From Antilocapra americana (Eukaryota > Chordata > Mammalia > Artiodactyla > Antilocapridae): a stretch of DNA of 64,000 bases. This document shows, one piece after another, positions 12,055 through 21,640 of this stretch; position 1 is the first letter of the stretch, and each line of letters starts with the position of its first letter. The stretch covers positions 10,167,475-10,231,474 of the forward strand of contig ML664161.1 of NCBI GenBank assembly GCA_007570785.1, in the 5' to 3' direction. The position numbers and the translations under genes are program-made. The notes under the pieces are model-generated. The model was not told the origin of the DNA. It made no database searches and worked only from the letters and a program-made list of their open reading frames with translations.

Positions 12055-12097
12055 GATATAGACCTGCAGCTAACTGGATTTGATTTGTAAGTGGGAG

Positions 12098-12157
12098 ATG
12101 TACAGTCAATGGCCACTCTCATCACGTTGCTACTATGGAAAACAGAATGGTCAATAG
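12098..12157 (+). promoter_or_regulatory. Upstream ORF 1 in NLGN1 5' UTR (19 codons)
   Basis: ATG at 12098 opens a 19-codon frame (starting MYSQWPLSS) closed by TAG at 12155-12157, well before the NLGN1 start. The start context is purine-rich (GGGAGATGT), with G at -3 and T at +4. If the exon is transcribed as drawn, scanning ribosomes meet this ORF before the main start. Translation of it is inferred, not shown. Confidence 0.45.
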
Positions 12158-12186
12158 GATATAGTCTGATAAATAGTGAAGATTGA
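12109..12186 (+). promoter_or_regulatory. Upstream ORF 2 in NLGN1 5' UTR (25 codons)
   Basis: ATG at 12109 (context TCAATGG, favourable G at +4) opens 25 codons (MATLITLLLW...) ending in TGA at 12184-12186. It overlaps uORF 1 in another frame. The N-terminal half is hydrophobic. A third short ORF (ATG 12135, nine codons, TAG at 12162-12164) lies inside the same stretch. Any role is inferred from position only. Confidence 0.45.
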
Positions 12187-12318
12187 AGATGCTACTTCAA
12201 TACATGTGAAATCAATGGAGATATTGGCTGCATGAAAAGCTTTTTGAGCTTTTCTTGACAAACTCGCCTTTAAGAAATCAGAGGTGTAGTCTACCAATAA
12301 CGGTTTTTCTCAAGTGCA

Positions 12319-12337
12319 TATAAATACCTTTGACTCA
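12319..12337 (+). promoter_or_regulatory. TATA-like box and AP-1-like site just before the NLGN1 ATG
   Basis: TATAAATA occupies 12319-12326 and TGACTCA, a perfect AP-1 consensus, occupies 12331-12337. A start site 25-30 nt below the TATA-like box would fall near 12350 and give a leader of about 20 nt that skips the short uORFs. Both motifs are visible. Promoter activity is a guess, and in AT-rich DNA such matches arise by chance. Confidence 0.25.
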
Positions 12338-12362
12338 CTGTAATCAGACAACTACACAACTA

Positions 12363-12521
12363 ATGTGGGACCATGGCAGTGCCCAGATGCACGTGGCCAG
12401 ATTATGTTTGGAGAGCAGTCATGGCCTGCTTGGTACACAGGGGGTTGGGTGCCTCATTGACTCTTTGTGTGTTGAGCTGTTTGCTTCAGGCTGCCAATGT
12501 GCTCTCACAAAAATTGGATGA
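12363..12521 (+). promoter_or_regulatory. Overlapping out-of-frame upstream ATG
   Basis: An ATG at 12363, 10 nt before the NLGN1 start, opens a 52-codon frame (MWDHGSAQ...) that overlaps the coding start out of frame and stops at 12521. Its context is weak (C at -3, T at +4), while the main start is optimal (ACCATGG). Leaky scanning should favour the main start. This is the one uORF that would block NLGN1 if used, because it ends inside the coding sequence. Confidence 0.4.
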
Positions 12522-12865
12522 TGCAGACCCACTGGTGACTACCAACTTCGGCAAGATAAGAGGGATCAAGAAAGAACTCAATAATGAAATTTTGGGTCCT
12601 GTTATTCAGTTTCTTGGTGTTCCATATGCAGCCCCACCAACAGGGGAACATCGTTTTCAGCCTCCGGAACCACCATCTCCTTGGTCAGACATCAGGAATG
12701 CCACTCAGTTTGCTCCTGTCTGCCCCCAGAATATCATTGATGGCAGATTGCCAGAAGTCATGCTTCCTGTGTGGTTTACTAATAACTTGGATGTGGTTTC
12801 GTCGTATGTACAAGACCAGAGTGAAGATTGCCTGTATTTAAACATATACGTCCCAACTGAGGATG
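12373..12865 (+). CDS. NLGN1: Neuroligin-1, first coding exon (N-terminal 164 residues)
   Basis: Neuroligin-1 is a postsynaptic type I membrane adhesion protein that binds presynaptic neurexins and promotes excitatory synapses. Its ectodomain is a catalytically dead cholinesterase fold. The exon encodes residues 1-164 plus the first base of the next codon. Residues 1 to about 45 form a long, hydrophobic signal peptide ([17 protein letters not shown]). The mature part begins at [12 protein letters not shown] and continues with [19 protein letters not shown] and [13 protein letters not shown]. One N-glycosylation sequon is NAT at Asn109. Cys117 and Cys153 are the expected disulfide pair, and [11 protein letters not shown] (residues 151-161) is the type-B carboxylesterase signature. 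The start was chosen for its ACCATGG context and full agreement with the known NLGN1 N-terminus. The exon ends GGATG|GTGAGT, a consensus donor in phase 1. The open frame continues to 12978 only as intron read-through. Residue 93 is His where I remember Arg in NLGN1 and its paralogs. I am confident of the identity; the species is unresolved. Confidence 0.97.
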
Positions 12866-13298
12866 GTGAGTTTACTACAGGAAAAACAGGGAGATGTATT
12901 TATATTTCTCTTTTCTATTCTGACGATATCAATTCATATGTACTGGTAGCATGCATGGCTTTTCTTGTTGGCATGTAGACATATTTTACATGCGTGCATG
13001 CCGCTCTGTTTATGTGTGTTAGTGTATCTGTTCTTATTTTTCCCTCTGCCTACTCCTTCTCTTTCCTCTGCAGCACGTATGTTTAGGTAGAAATGGGTTC
13101 CTGATTTCCATTTCTTACCGAATGACTCCTGAGAAGATGCATCACCATTTCTTCATTGCATGTGCAGACTCAGCCAAGTTGGGGATCTCTCGCACTCAAT
13201 AAATGCAGGAGCATATTCAGTTAGATAGTGGTGTTGCATGTTCCGGCGGTCTGTGATGGAGCGCCATGTTATTTTCTAGTCTTCTATTCATTTTTCAG
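12866..13298 (+). other. NLGN1: NLGN1 intron between first coding exon and A1 cassette (433 nt)
   Basis: It is bounded by GTGAGT at the donor and TTTTTCAG at the acceptor. It is very short for a gene known to span hundreds of kilobases, so the constitutive exon and the cassette lie almost together. The first coding frame stays open 113 nt into it, to the stop at 12976-12978. I see no repeat in it. Confidence 0.9.
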
Positions 13299-13358
13299 TA
13301 AAAAGAATATCCAAGGAATGTGCCAGAAAACCCGGCAAGAAAATATGTAGAAAAGGAG
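13299..13358 (+). CDS. NLGN1: NLGN1 alternative cassette exon, splice site A insert A1
   Basis: This 60-nt micro-exon encodes exactly 20 residues, VKRISKECARKPGKKICRKG, when joined to the phase-1 G of the preceding exon. It is the known A1 insert at splice site A of NLGN1, in the ectodomain near the neurexin-binding face. A pyrimidine-rich acceptor (CTTCTATTCATTTTTCAG) precedes it and a donor GTATGT follows. It is a multiple of three and enters and leaves in phase 1, so inclusion or skipping keeps the frame. The insert is strongly basic (nine Lys/Arg, one Glu) and carries two cysteines. It is too short to appear as an open reading frame. Site A is known to be alternatively spliced in brain. 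Nothing in this window shows how the choice is regulated. The second known insert (A2, acidic) was not seen downstream. Confidence 0.93.
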
Positions 13359-16300
13359 GTATGTATAAAAGTGGAAATAAAAAAATGGGGGAAACAGCTT
13401 GCAGAGGAGGAACAAGTTATTCTCCCTAAGGCTGGTTTGCTGATGCTACAAGTGAATGGCTAGGTGATACCTGGAATTTAATGAAGCCTGCCAAAGAATA
13501 GAAAGATGGTTGAGGAGAGCTCTAGCTGACGAGACGTTGACAAAGCTCCTTGGTGGAGCCTTGTGCTGATGCTGGTGGCATGGGCAGGCTTTGAGTCTCT
13601 GCTTTGAGTTTGGATATAGAGAAGATACTTAGGTAATTACATTGCTGGCCGGGTAACCAAAGATGTTGCCTTCCCAGCTGGTCAACTTTGATCTCCGAAC
13701 CCTTTTTTTTTTTTTTAACAGATAATAGATTCCTGTTTCGCTTACAAGTGATTGGTCACAAACCTAGTTTTTTGTTTGTTTATCCTTAGTTCTCTCTGAA
13801 GACCCTATGAACATTCTCATATAAGGGTAAATTTGCTGTAACTATTGGGCAATCACCATTATTAAGCAATGGTATATTTTCCTAGACAGTCTTCCTATTT
13901 TCAGTCACTCCTCCAGAAAAAAAAAAGAAGGGATTTTCAGCTTTTTATACTAAATATTTACAGTCTTAAAATTGCTTTAACATTTTTATATTTATGTTAA
14001 ACAATTTAAAACATAGGGAAGAACATGATTCAGAAGCTACAATTAAATCAACCTTCAAATCATCCTCTAGCCAGATTGAGCAAATGTAGACGCTGACAGC
14101 TGCAAGCCTGCATCTGAATGGAGCTTGTCCACACTCTGTTTTTATAGAACATCCAGTAAATCACCCATAGGAGAGTATGGTTTTCTCTGGCAGTAAATTA
14201 TCTAAGTGTTATTTTGACCTTATTATAACTTTGCCGAATTTTCAATCTTCATACAGAAATCATATTAATATTCTAGTGCTGTACATTCTCTCTCTGTGTG
14301 CACTTCTCATCTCCTGGCTGGACCAAGTCAGATTTCATTATAACATCTGTGTGGGGTGGGCAGTGTCTAAACTTCGTTTTTATTGCAATTACATTATCTG
14401 GAAGAAGTTTCCTATAACCAAGTCCTCAATTGCAGATCAGAAGTATTTGCATTAATTGGAGTTTTGTTTCGTTTTTCTTCTTATTTCTTTGGTTAGACTC
14501 ATAGAATCGGATTTAACTTTCTTTTTATTATTAATGTAATGATTTGGGCTGAGAGAATAGTATACTTAAGGTGGATATGGAGGCAACAAAGGTGTTTTAA
14601 ATAACTAAAAAAAAAAAGTCTCTTGTTTTTTCCCAAATGAGAATAACTGCAGTAATTTACATGCTTTCAACTAATGTACAATACTGCAGTGGTTATTATT
14701 ATGCAGCTTATCAAGCATGTGTAATTAGCTAAGTGACTTTCGCATCCTATCACAAAGATGTTGATTCACAAAGTCATAAATAAAGATGCTATTGAAGAAT
14801 GCATAAATAGAGCATAATACATAAAAATGTGTACAATCAAAAAAATGATAAGGACATCAAAAGGTAAGCTAGTGAGAAAGTGACCTTCTCATACAACTTC
14901 AGAAGAAAACAGATTTGTTAAAAAATGATTTTCCATTGTCCTTTAGATTGTTGGTTCCATCTGCCTTATGAGACAATTGGCAAAGAAGTATGTAGGCTGT
15001 GCTATTTATTTTGGCAAACTTTGAACTAGTTTATAGTTAGCCTGAGGACAGGATCTACAGATACCTACATCAGTCTGTGTGGTTTATAGTCCACATCTAT
15101 TGTGTTTTTATATTAAGAATTCTAAAAAATAGGTTTACTTTGGTGTTTACTATATTATTAATAAATAAGTTATGCTTATTTATTTGCTACTTGTATATTA
15201 CCCTAGAATCTAATAACAAAATTTTTAATTAATTTTTTATAGATAATAGTTTTTTTTAAAAAAAGAAAATAAATTTTAGAGCTAGTTTTTTACATAGAGG
15301 AGTTGAAATTTTTTCCCCAAACTTTCACCTTATTTTTTTTTCCTTTTTTGTCATGAAATGTCTATTTTGATCACTTCCAGAAATCATGTTTTCCTGGCTC
15401 AAAAATATTAATCATTTCATGTGTATGCATATACTAATATATATATTGCAAATAGACTGTGAGTTCTTCAACAAAATTCTGGAAGTTTATAAAGGATGAT
15501 TTAGGAGGTACAGAGTAGTTGTGTTGCATTTTATCTAGGTACCAATAAAATTCTGGCTTATTATTCATCTCTTTTTTTTAAAATGTGAATGGTCATCTGC
15601 AGAGGCAGATGGACTCCTACCCTTGTGTCAATCTGTGTATGCTGTATTCATTCAAAAATAGTCCTTAATTGCCTATTATAGGCACTGTCAGTAATGAATG
15701 AAACAAAGTTCTCTCTTCTTATAGAACTTACATTTAAGTAAGTTTACAAAGAACAAAGCATTTTCTACACTTTAATCTGTATGAGAGGAAGAAATCTTTC
15801 TCTAAGAGATGCCTTGCTGTGATTTTTAAATAAAGTCTTTATAAGATTTTTTTTCCTGTGCAAATGAAGAAAAAACCATATTTTTACCAATCAGCTTCCT
15901 CTCATTTACAACAGGTCCCAGTTGTACCCTTTAATCCATCTTTTTAAATTTCCCATGATAGTTTTAGCCATATGTTAATTACTCTCTAGATATTTCTTCA
16001 GGGTTTTATCCTTGCAAAATTGAAAGAAAGGATTAATGCTAAAAATGAGATGACTGCCAACACTTGGCCACATGGGCAGACAATATGTGATATAAATTGG
16101 AATTTGGATGTAGAGGACTGACAATTTATCACGAAAACTTTATGAAGAAAGTATATGACTACCCTTACTTTAGAAATATGAAAGTAGGTTCTGTGAATAC
16201 TTTTGAATAGTATACGTGCTTTCTCTCTGTCCAATGATCCCGGCATAGTCCTCTTGACTACAATCAGGAGTAGCTTTAATTTGCTTATGTTTCATTTTTG

Positions 16301-16871
16301 CTTTCTCTAGTTTGCTCTCTTGTGAGAGTTGCCAACAAACAGGAATGTGGTCAAATATTAGGCAGTAAACATGAGAAGGAAGAACAAGGGCCCAGAGAAT
16401 CCACTGGAAATCAGTTGGCTTACGGATACCCTAGAGATGTTTAGCTTTGTATTTATCCAGTACTATGACTGTTATTTGCACAGCTTTTGTGAGGTGAATG
16501 CAGAATCAGTTTTCATTTCTGTGCAAGTTTTTTTTTTACCCCACTTTTATTGTATACAAAACTAGAATCTCTGTATATGGCTCTTGTACAATTCTTGACT
16601 CCTTGAGAATTTTATTCCTGATTTCCATAAATATTTTACTTTTGCATACTCTGTTGGGTAGTCTTTACCTGAGATACTATTGATTTTATTCAAGAGCCTT
16701 TTCCATAAAGTTAGGGTTTATTTGGTGGTTTATTGAACATAGAAACTGGTATTTTCCTAATGGTATATATGTATAAATGACTATTATTGCATCAGTGTGT
16801 GTAGGATTTTAAAGGGGAATTATATTCCAGAATATTCTTTCTTCGTGCTTATACAATTTTATATAATTTCT
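13359..16871. other. Intron after the A1 cassette, repeat-poor
   Basis: No ruminant SINE or LINE was recognised here, and only a weak L2-like patch at 15645-15740. The sequence is AT-rich with several A/T runs. Splicing enhancers for the cassette would be expected within the first few hundred bases, but I cannot identify any. Confidence 0.5.
15645..15740 (-). mobile_element. L2-like fragment
   Basis: GTATTCATTCAAAAATAGTC followed by CCTATTATAGGCACTGTCAG resembles the reverse complement of the L2 3' end (attcattcaacaaatatttattgagc). Confidence 0.4.
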
Positions 16872-18150
16872 TTATTGACTTAACAAATGTTTATTGAGTC
16901 CTTACTCTGTGCTGGTTAGATTACCACTCTAGGCCCCCAAAATACATCAATAAAATATAAAAAGCAAAAACATCTTTACCCTCTTGGAGATTATATCTTA
17001 GTGTATGGGACACACTCTAGATGATAAACACAATAAATGACTACATTTAAAGGGTTTAAAAAGATGAGAAATTAACAGAGTATGGAGGCTTAAGTGTCTT
17101 GTGGAACATGAAAATAATAGTATTGTCCTCTTCAGGGCAAAGACCTGAAGGAAATGGAATAAGTATATGAGGAAAGAACACAACAAAAAACAAGTACAGA
17201 GGCATTAAGATTAGATTCTGCCTCCTGTATTTAAGGAACAACTGGGAGTATGGTAAATCTGGAAAGAGTATAGGAGAGAACAGCAATGAGATTCAGAATG
17301 ATCTGACTTTGTATTAAAGAGGTCATTCTGACTGACATATTAAGAGTAGATTGTAGAAGAGTGTGGAGAAACTGGGAGAGCAAATAAGAGGCTGTTGTAG
17401 TTTGGATCAGACATCAGCCTGACCCAGGCACAGACCAGACAAGTAACAATAGAAGTGGAAGTCTTAATACATTACAGACATATTTCTTAATCATTTGGTT
17501 ACAGATTGTGAAAGAAAATGAACAGTCAGAGAAGATTCCTAGATTTTGATCTGAATACCTAGAAGAATAGATTTGCCATCAATTAAGATGGAAAAAAAAG
17601 GAATGTAGAATAGTTTTTTGAGGGGCACAATAGAAGGATGATGTTTACTTTTGGACATGTTCAATTTGAGGTGACTCTTAGGCATCCATGTATGGATTTC
17701 AGGGGACCAGTTTGACATTCAGTAGAGAGATATATATGGAGATACAAATTTGGGGGTCTTATACTTTGGCCACCAGATGTGAAGAACTGACTCATTAGAA
17801 AAGACCCTGATGCTGGGAAAGATTGAAGGCGGGAGGAGAAGGGGACAACAGAGGATGAGATGGTTGGATGGCATCACCGAGTCGATGGACTTGAGTTTGA
17901 GCAAGCTCTGTGAGTTGGTGATGGATAGGGAGGCCTAGCATGCTGCAGTCCATGGTGTCTCAAAGAGTCGGACACGACTGACTGCACTGAACTGAATTGT
18001 GATATAAAAGGTAAAGTTTTGAAGTGAGACTGAGAATAAAAGGAATTGAATGAAAATAGAGGAAAGAAAATGATACCAAAGATTCATCCATGGGCTATTC
18101 CAACATGAAGAGGTCTGGAAGAAGAGAAGAAAAGACTATGGAGACTAAGA
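16872..18150 (-). mobile_element. Ancient L2-type repeat, split by BovB
   Basis: AACAAATGTTTATTGAGTCC and CTCTGTGCTGGTTAGATTAC match the L2 end in reverse. Beyond come motifs seen in a widespread old mammalian repeat (AAAGACCTGAAGGAAATGG, AAGAGGTCATTCTGACTG, TTTTGGACATGTTCAATTTG). BovB at 17755-17998 interrupts it. The name of the second part is unresolved. Confidence 0.4.
17755..17998 (+). mobile_element. BovB LINE, 3' end
   Basis: It runs from TACTTTGGCCACCAGATGTG through AAAGATTGAAGGCGGGAGG to GTCGGACACGACTGACTGC. Only about 245 bp of the 3' end is present. Confidence 0.9.
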
Positions 18151-19613
18151 AAGTACTACATGTGAGATGAGAAGATGAGAAGTAAACCAAGATATTTTTG
18201 TTGTCCTAGAAGCTAAGTAAAGAAAATGCATGAAAATAGACAAGAGTGATAATGCTACCAAATCAACTTTTGTGAGGTTATGTGGATCTGACAGACTGGA
18301 GTGGGTCAAAGAGAGAATGGGTGAAGATCTGAAATCACTAGGCATAAATAATAATTTTAAGAAGTTTTGCTGTAAAAGTGAGCAGAAAAATGGATGTATT
18401 AGGGACCATGGAGGTTGTTTTGTTGCTGTAGGTTAAGATGGAAGAAATAGAGAAATATTTGTGTATAGTTGGAAGGGAACAAATAAAAATATAGGAGAAG
18501 GATGATAGACTTCTAGAATAATATCTTTAGAAAAATATGTGTTCCAGTACACAGTTGGAGGTTTTGGATTAAAGAAAGCATATGTAGATAATTTAAATTA
18601 GCATGTAGCTAGGTGGAGTCCATGAGTATGAGTACATGGGCAGAAGTCATGGTATGATTCTGTTCTTATTGATCCTGTTTTAATTATTCAATGCGTAACA
18701 TTAAGGCAAGCGGACATAGAATTAACACTATTGAGCTATTAATATGTTCTAGACATTAGCCTTTTTAGTTAATATTACAACAATCCTATGAGATTCTTAT
18801 TCCCACTTTATAAATGCAGAAATGGAGAACCAAGAAAGTTAAGTATCCTGCCCAAAGATATATAATCTGTTATCTGGCCAACTGTATTTCCTTTAAGGAG
18901 GTAATTTTAGAACAGAGGGAATAAAACAAAACAGTGCAACAGCAGCAACAACAATCTCATTTATATGGGATCCCAGATCAAATGGAAAATTAAATTAATG
19001 GCCAGTTTGGCAGTGGAAAAATCACTGCATATTGGAATAAGTACAGCATCTGGATTGTTGGGGATTTGAAGATGAATGGGAAACAAGATTAAACCAGAGA
19101 TATGGCTTCATATTTGAATTAGTACCTTGGACACTTGTGGTTAAGACTTCTGAAAGCTAAACAGTGTAAGCTGAAACTGTGAAATGAAGTAGATCTAAAA
19201 GGGTTGTAAAGTTTTAAAAGAACAGCATCAGTTGTCCCATTGTTCACTGACAGACAGAGTCTACTGAAGCCGATGATTAAAAGACTATTATAGTTGACCA
19301 ACTCAGTTTTTGTGGAGAATAAATACCTTTTTTTTTCTTGTAGAAAATTGGATTGAAATTGAAAACATATGATATACCACCAGCAAAAAGAGCTATTCCA
19401 TGAAATAAACTCTCTCTTTAGAAAAGGCTTCCCTTTCTCTTACCTAGTATAATAATACATGTTTTAATATATTGATTTCACAAATAGAACATACTACTAG
19501 CTTTGTAAATAAGATGTAATCTTTATTAATTTTACTTTCCATTACAGATTTTGTTGATAATCTTTTCACCTTTCATGTTTCTCCTCCTTTTTTTTTTCCT
19601 TCCATGATGGTCT
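18151..19613. other. Intron stretch, AT-rich
   Basis: No gene or young repeat was recognised. A MIR-like patch in reverse lies at 18715-18870 (TTATTCCCACTTTATAAATG, GAAAGTTAAGTATCCTGCCC). Confidence 0.45.
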
Positions 19614-19692
19614 TGGGTTGGTAAGAAAAATTGTTTGGGTTTTTCTGCACAATTTCATGGATAAACCTGAATGAAGTTTTTGGCCAACACAG
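19614..19692. mobile_element. Mariner-type MITE
   Basis: An 80-bp element with imperfect inverted arms: left GGGTTGGTAAGAAAAATTG and GTTTGGGTTTTTC, right AAACCTGAATGAAG and TTTTTGGCCAACACAG. This matches the short mariner-derived hairpin elements common in ruminants. The TA target duplication is not clean. Confidence 0.7.
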
Positions 19693-19884
19693 TACATGCT
19701 GAAGTAGTTTAGGAAACGACAACCTTTGAAATCACACCAGTCATACATTTCTTAGTAACAATCACATAATCTCCCTCCAGATTTGATAATTTTAAATTCT
19801 GGACTAGATGTGGAAACATAATTTCCAGTCATGTCTTCACATAGTCTTTTGTACATGGACAGAATACTTTATGTAACACTCCCT

Positions 19885-20278
19885 ATATTAGATTCCTAGG
19901 GCTGCTGGAACAAATTGCCATAAACTATGTGACTTTAAACAACTGGGATTTATTCTCTCACAGTTATGCAGTTGAGAAGTCGAAAATCAAGGAGTTGGCA
20001 GGTTTGGTTACTTCTGAAAGCTCTGGGAATGAATCTTCCTGCTTCTCTGTTAGCTTCTGTTGGTGGCCAAAGGTCGTCGGTAGTCTCTGGCTTGCAGTTG
20101 CTTTGCTCCAGACTCTACTTCTGCTGTTGTGTGGTCTTCTTCTCTGGGTGTCTCCCCCCGTCTCTGTGTTTTCACATGCTCTTCTCATAAGGACAGAAGT
20201 CATAAGATTTATGACCCATCCCAATCCAGTGTGACTTCATCCTAATTACATTTTCTAAACCCTATTTCTAGATAAGGT
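19885..20278 (+). mobile_element. Ancient interspersed repeat, copy 1 (family unresolved)
   Basis: GGGCTGCTGGAACAAATTGC, TATTCTCTCACAGTTATGC and TCTAGATAAGGTCA belong to a widespread old mammalian repeat that reads 'ggctgctgtaacaaattacc...'. I recognise the pattern but cannot name the family surely. Three overlapping ORFs here are not coding. Confidence 0.5.
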
Positions 20279-20285
20279 CATTTCT

Positions 20286-21640
20286 TTGCTAGGGTGGCTG
20301 TAACAAAACACCACACACTGCATGATTTACAGAGCAGAAAATTTTCGCCTCACAGTTTTAAAGCCTGGAAATCTGAGATCGAGACATTGGGATGGTTGGT
20401 CCTCTCCGAGTGCTATGTGGAAGATGCTGTTCTGGGTCTCTTCCCCTGGCTTGTAGATGGCTATTGTCTCCCTGTATCTTCACACGGCATTCTCCCTTTC
20501 TCTACTGAGGCATGGTTGACATGCAACATTATATTAGTTTCAGGCGCACAGCATTATGACTTGATATTTGTATATACTGGAAAATAATCAACACAATAAG
20601 TCTAGTTAGCAGCCATCCCCATGCATAGTTACATTTTTTTTATCTTATGATGAGAAGTTTTAAGATTTACTCTTAGCAACTTTCAAACATATAATGCAAT
20701 GTTATCATCCATAGTCACCTTGCCATACCTCAGATCGCCATGGCTTATTTTGTAGCTGGAAGCTTGTCCCTTTGACACCCACCTTCACCCATTTCACCAG
20801 TGCCTCACCCAGCCTCTGTTCTATCTATAAACTTACTTTTTATTGTTTTGCTTGTTTGATTTTTAATGCCACATTTATAAGTGAGTGTTTGTCTTTCACT
20901 GACTTATTTCCCTTAGCATAATGCCCATCCATGTTGTCTCAGATGGCAAGGTTTCGTGTTCTATGGCTTAATGGTATTCTATTATCGATGTATCTATCAG
21001 TGGATCCTTAGGTTGTTTCCACATCTTGGCTGTTGTAATTGATGCTGCAATGAACATGTGGGTGCATCTTTCTGAATTAATGTTTTTGTTTTCTTCAGAT
21101 AAATGCCCAGAAGAATTGCTAAATCATATGGTAGTTCTATTTTTATTTTTTTTGAGGATCCTCCACATTGTTTTCCATAGTAGCTGCACCAATTGACATT
21201 CTCACCAACAGAGGGCAAAGGTTCCCTTTTCCCAATATCCTTGCCAACAATTGCTATTAATTGTCTTTTTGGTAATAGCCATTCTGATAGAGATGAGATG
21301 ATGTCTTATTGTAGTTTTAATTTGTATGTCCGTGATAATTAGTGATGCTGAACATCTGTTTGTACACTTTTTGGTCATCTATATGTCTTCTTTGGAAAAA
21401 TATCTATTCAGATCCTCTACCTGTTTTTTTAATTGGATTTTTGGGTGATTTTTGTTATTGAATTAGTAAATTACCCCTTTTTATAAAGACACTAATCATA
21501 TTGTGTTAGAGCCTGTCCTAATGACCTCCTCTTAACTAATTATATCTGTAAGACCCTATTTCTAAATAAGGTCATGTTCTGAGGTATTTAGCTTTAGGAC
21601 AGCAGCACATGAATTTTGGGGTAACAGAGGTTCTAGTTGG
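20286..21640 (+). mobile_element. Same ancient repeat, copy 2, split by an L1
   Basis: It begins again with GGTGGCTGTAACAAAACACC at about 20294, breaks at 20509 and resumes after 21475 with TGTCCTAATGACCTCC and ATTTCTAAATAAGGTCATG. Copies 1 and 2 are adjacent in the same orientation. Confidence 0.5.
20509..21475 (-). mobile_element. L1 LINE 3' part in reverse
   Basis: AGGCATGGTTGACATGCAAC opens the 3' UTR in reverse. The reverse strand gives ORF2 C-terminal words such as KKIKIELPYDLAILLGIYLK, broken by mutations. The TTGGTAATAGCCATTCTGA and TTTGATTTTTAATGCC blocks also match L1 order. Confidence 0.8.

Larger units (their letters stand above)
12055..12372 (+). other. NLGN1: NLGN1 5' UTR part of the first coding exon
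   Basis: An acceptor (TATTTCCATTTTCTCTAG) ends at 12054 and is followed by the likely 5' UTR, running to the ATG at 12373. The acceptor fits the known arrangement in which NLGN1 has upstream noncoding exons. The exact boundary is inferred from the splice signal, not from a transcript. The segment carries at least seven upstream ATGs and a TATAAATA/TGACTCA cluster near its 3' end, so part of it could also act as a promoter. Confidence 0.7.

Noticed and set aside
12584..12841. 85-codon plus-strand frame inside the NLGN1 exon
   Set aside because: It is a shadow of the NLGN1 frame in another phase.
12866..12978. Open frame continuing past the NLGN1 exon to a stop at 12976-12978
   Set aside because: A consensus GTGAGT donor ends the exon at 12865 and the extra residues do not match neuroligin. 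It would only be made by intron retention.
19929..20587. Frames of 74-101 codons on both strands
   Set aside because: They lie in two copies of an old interspersed repeat and match no protein family.
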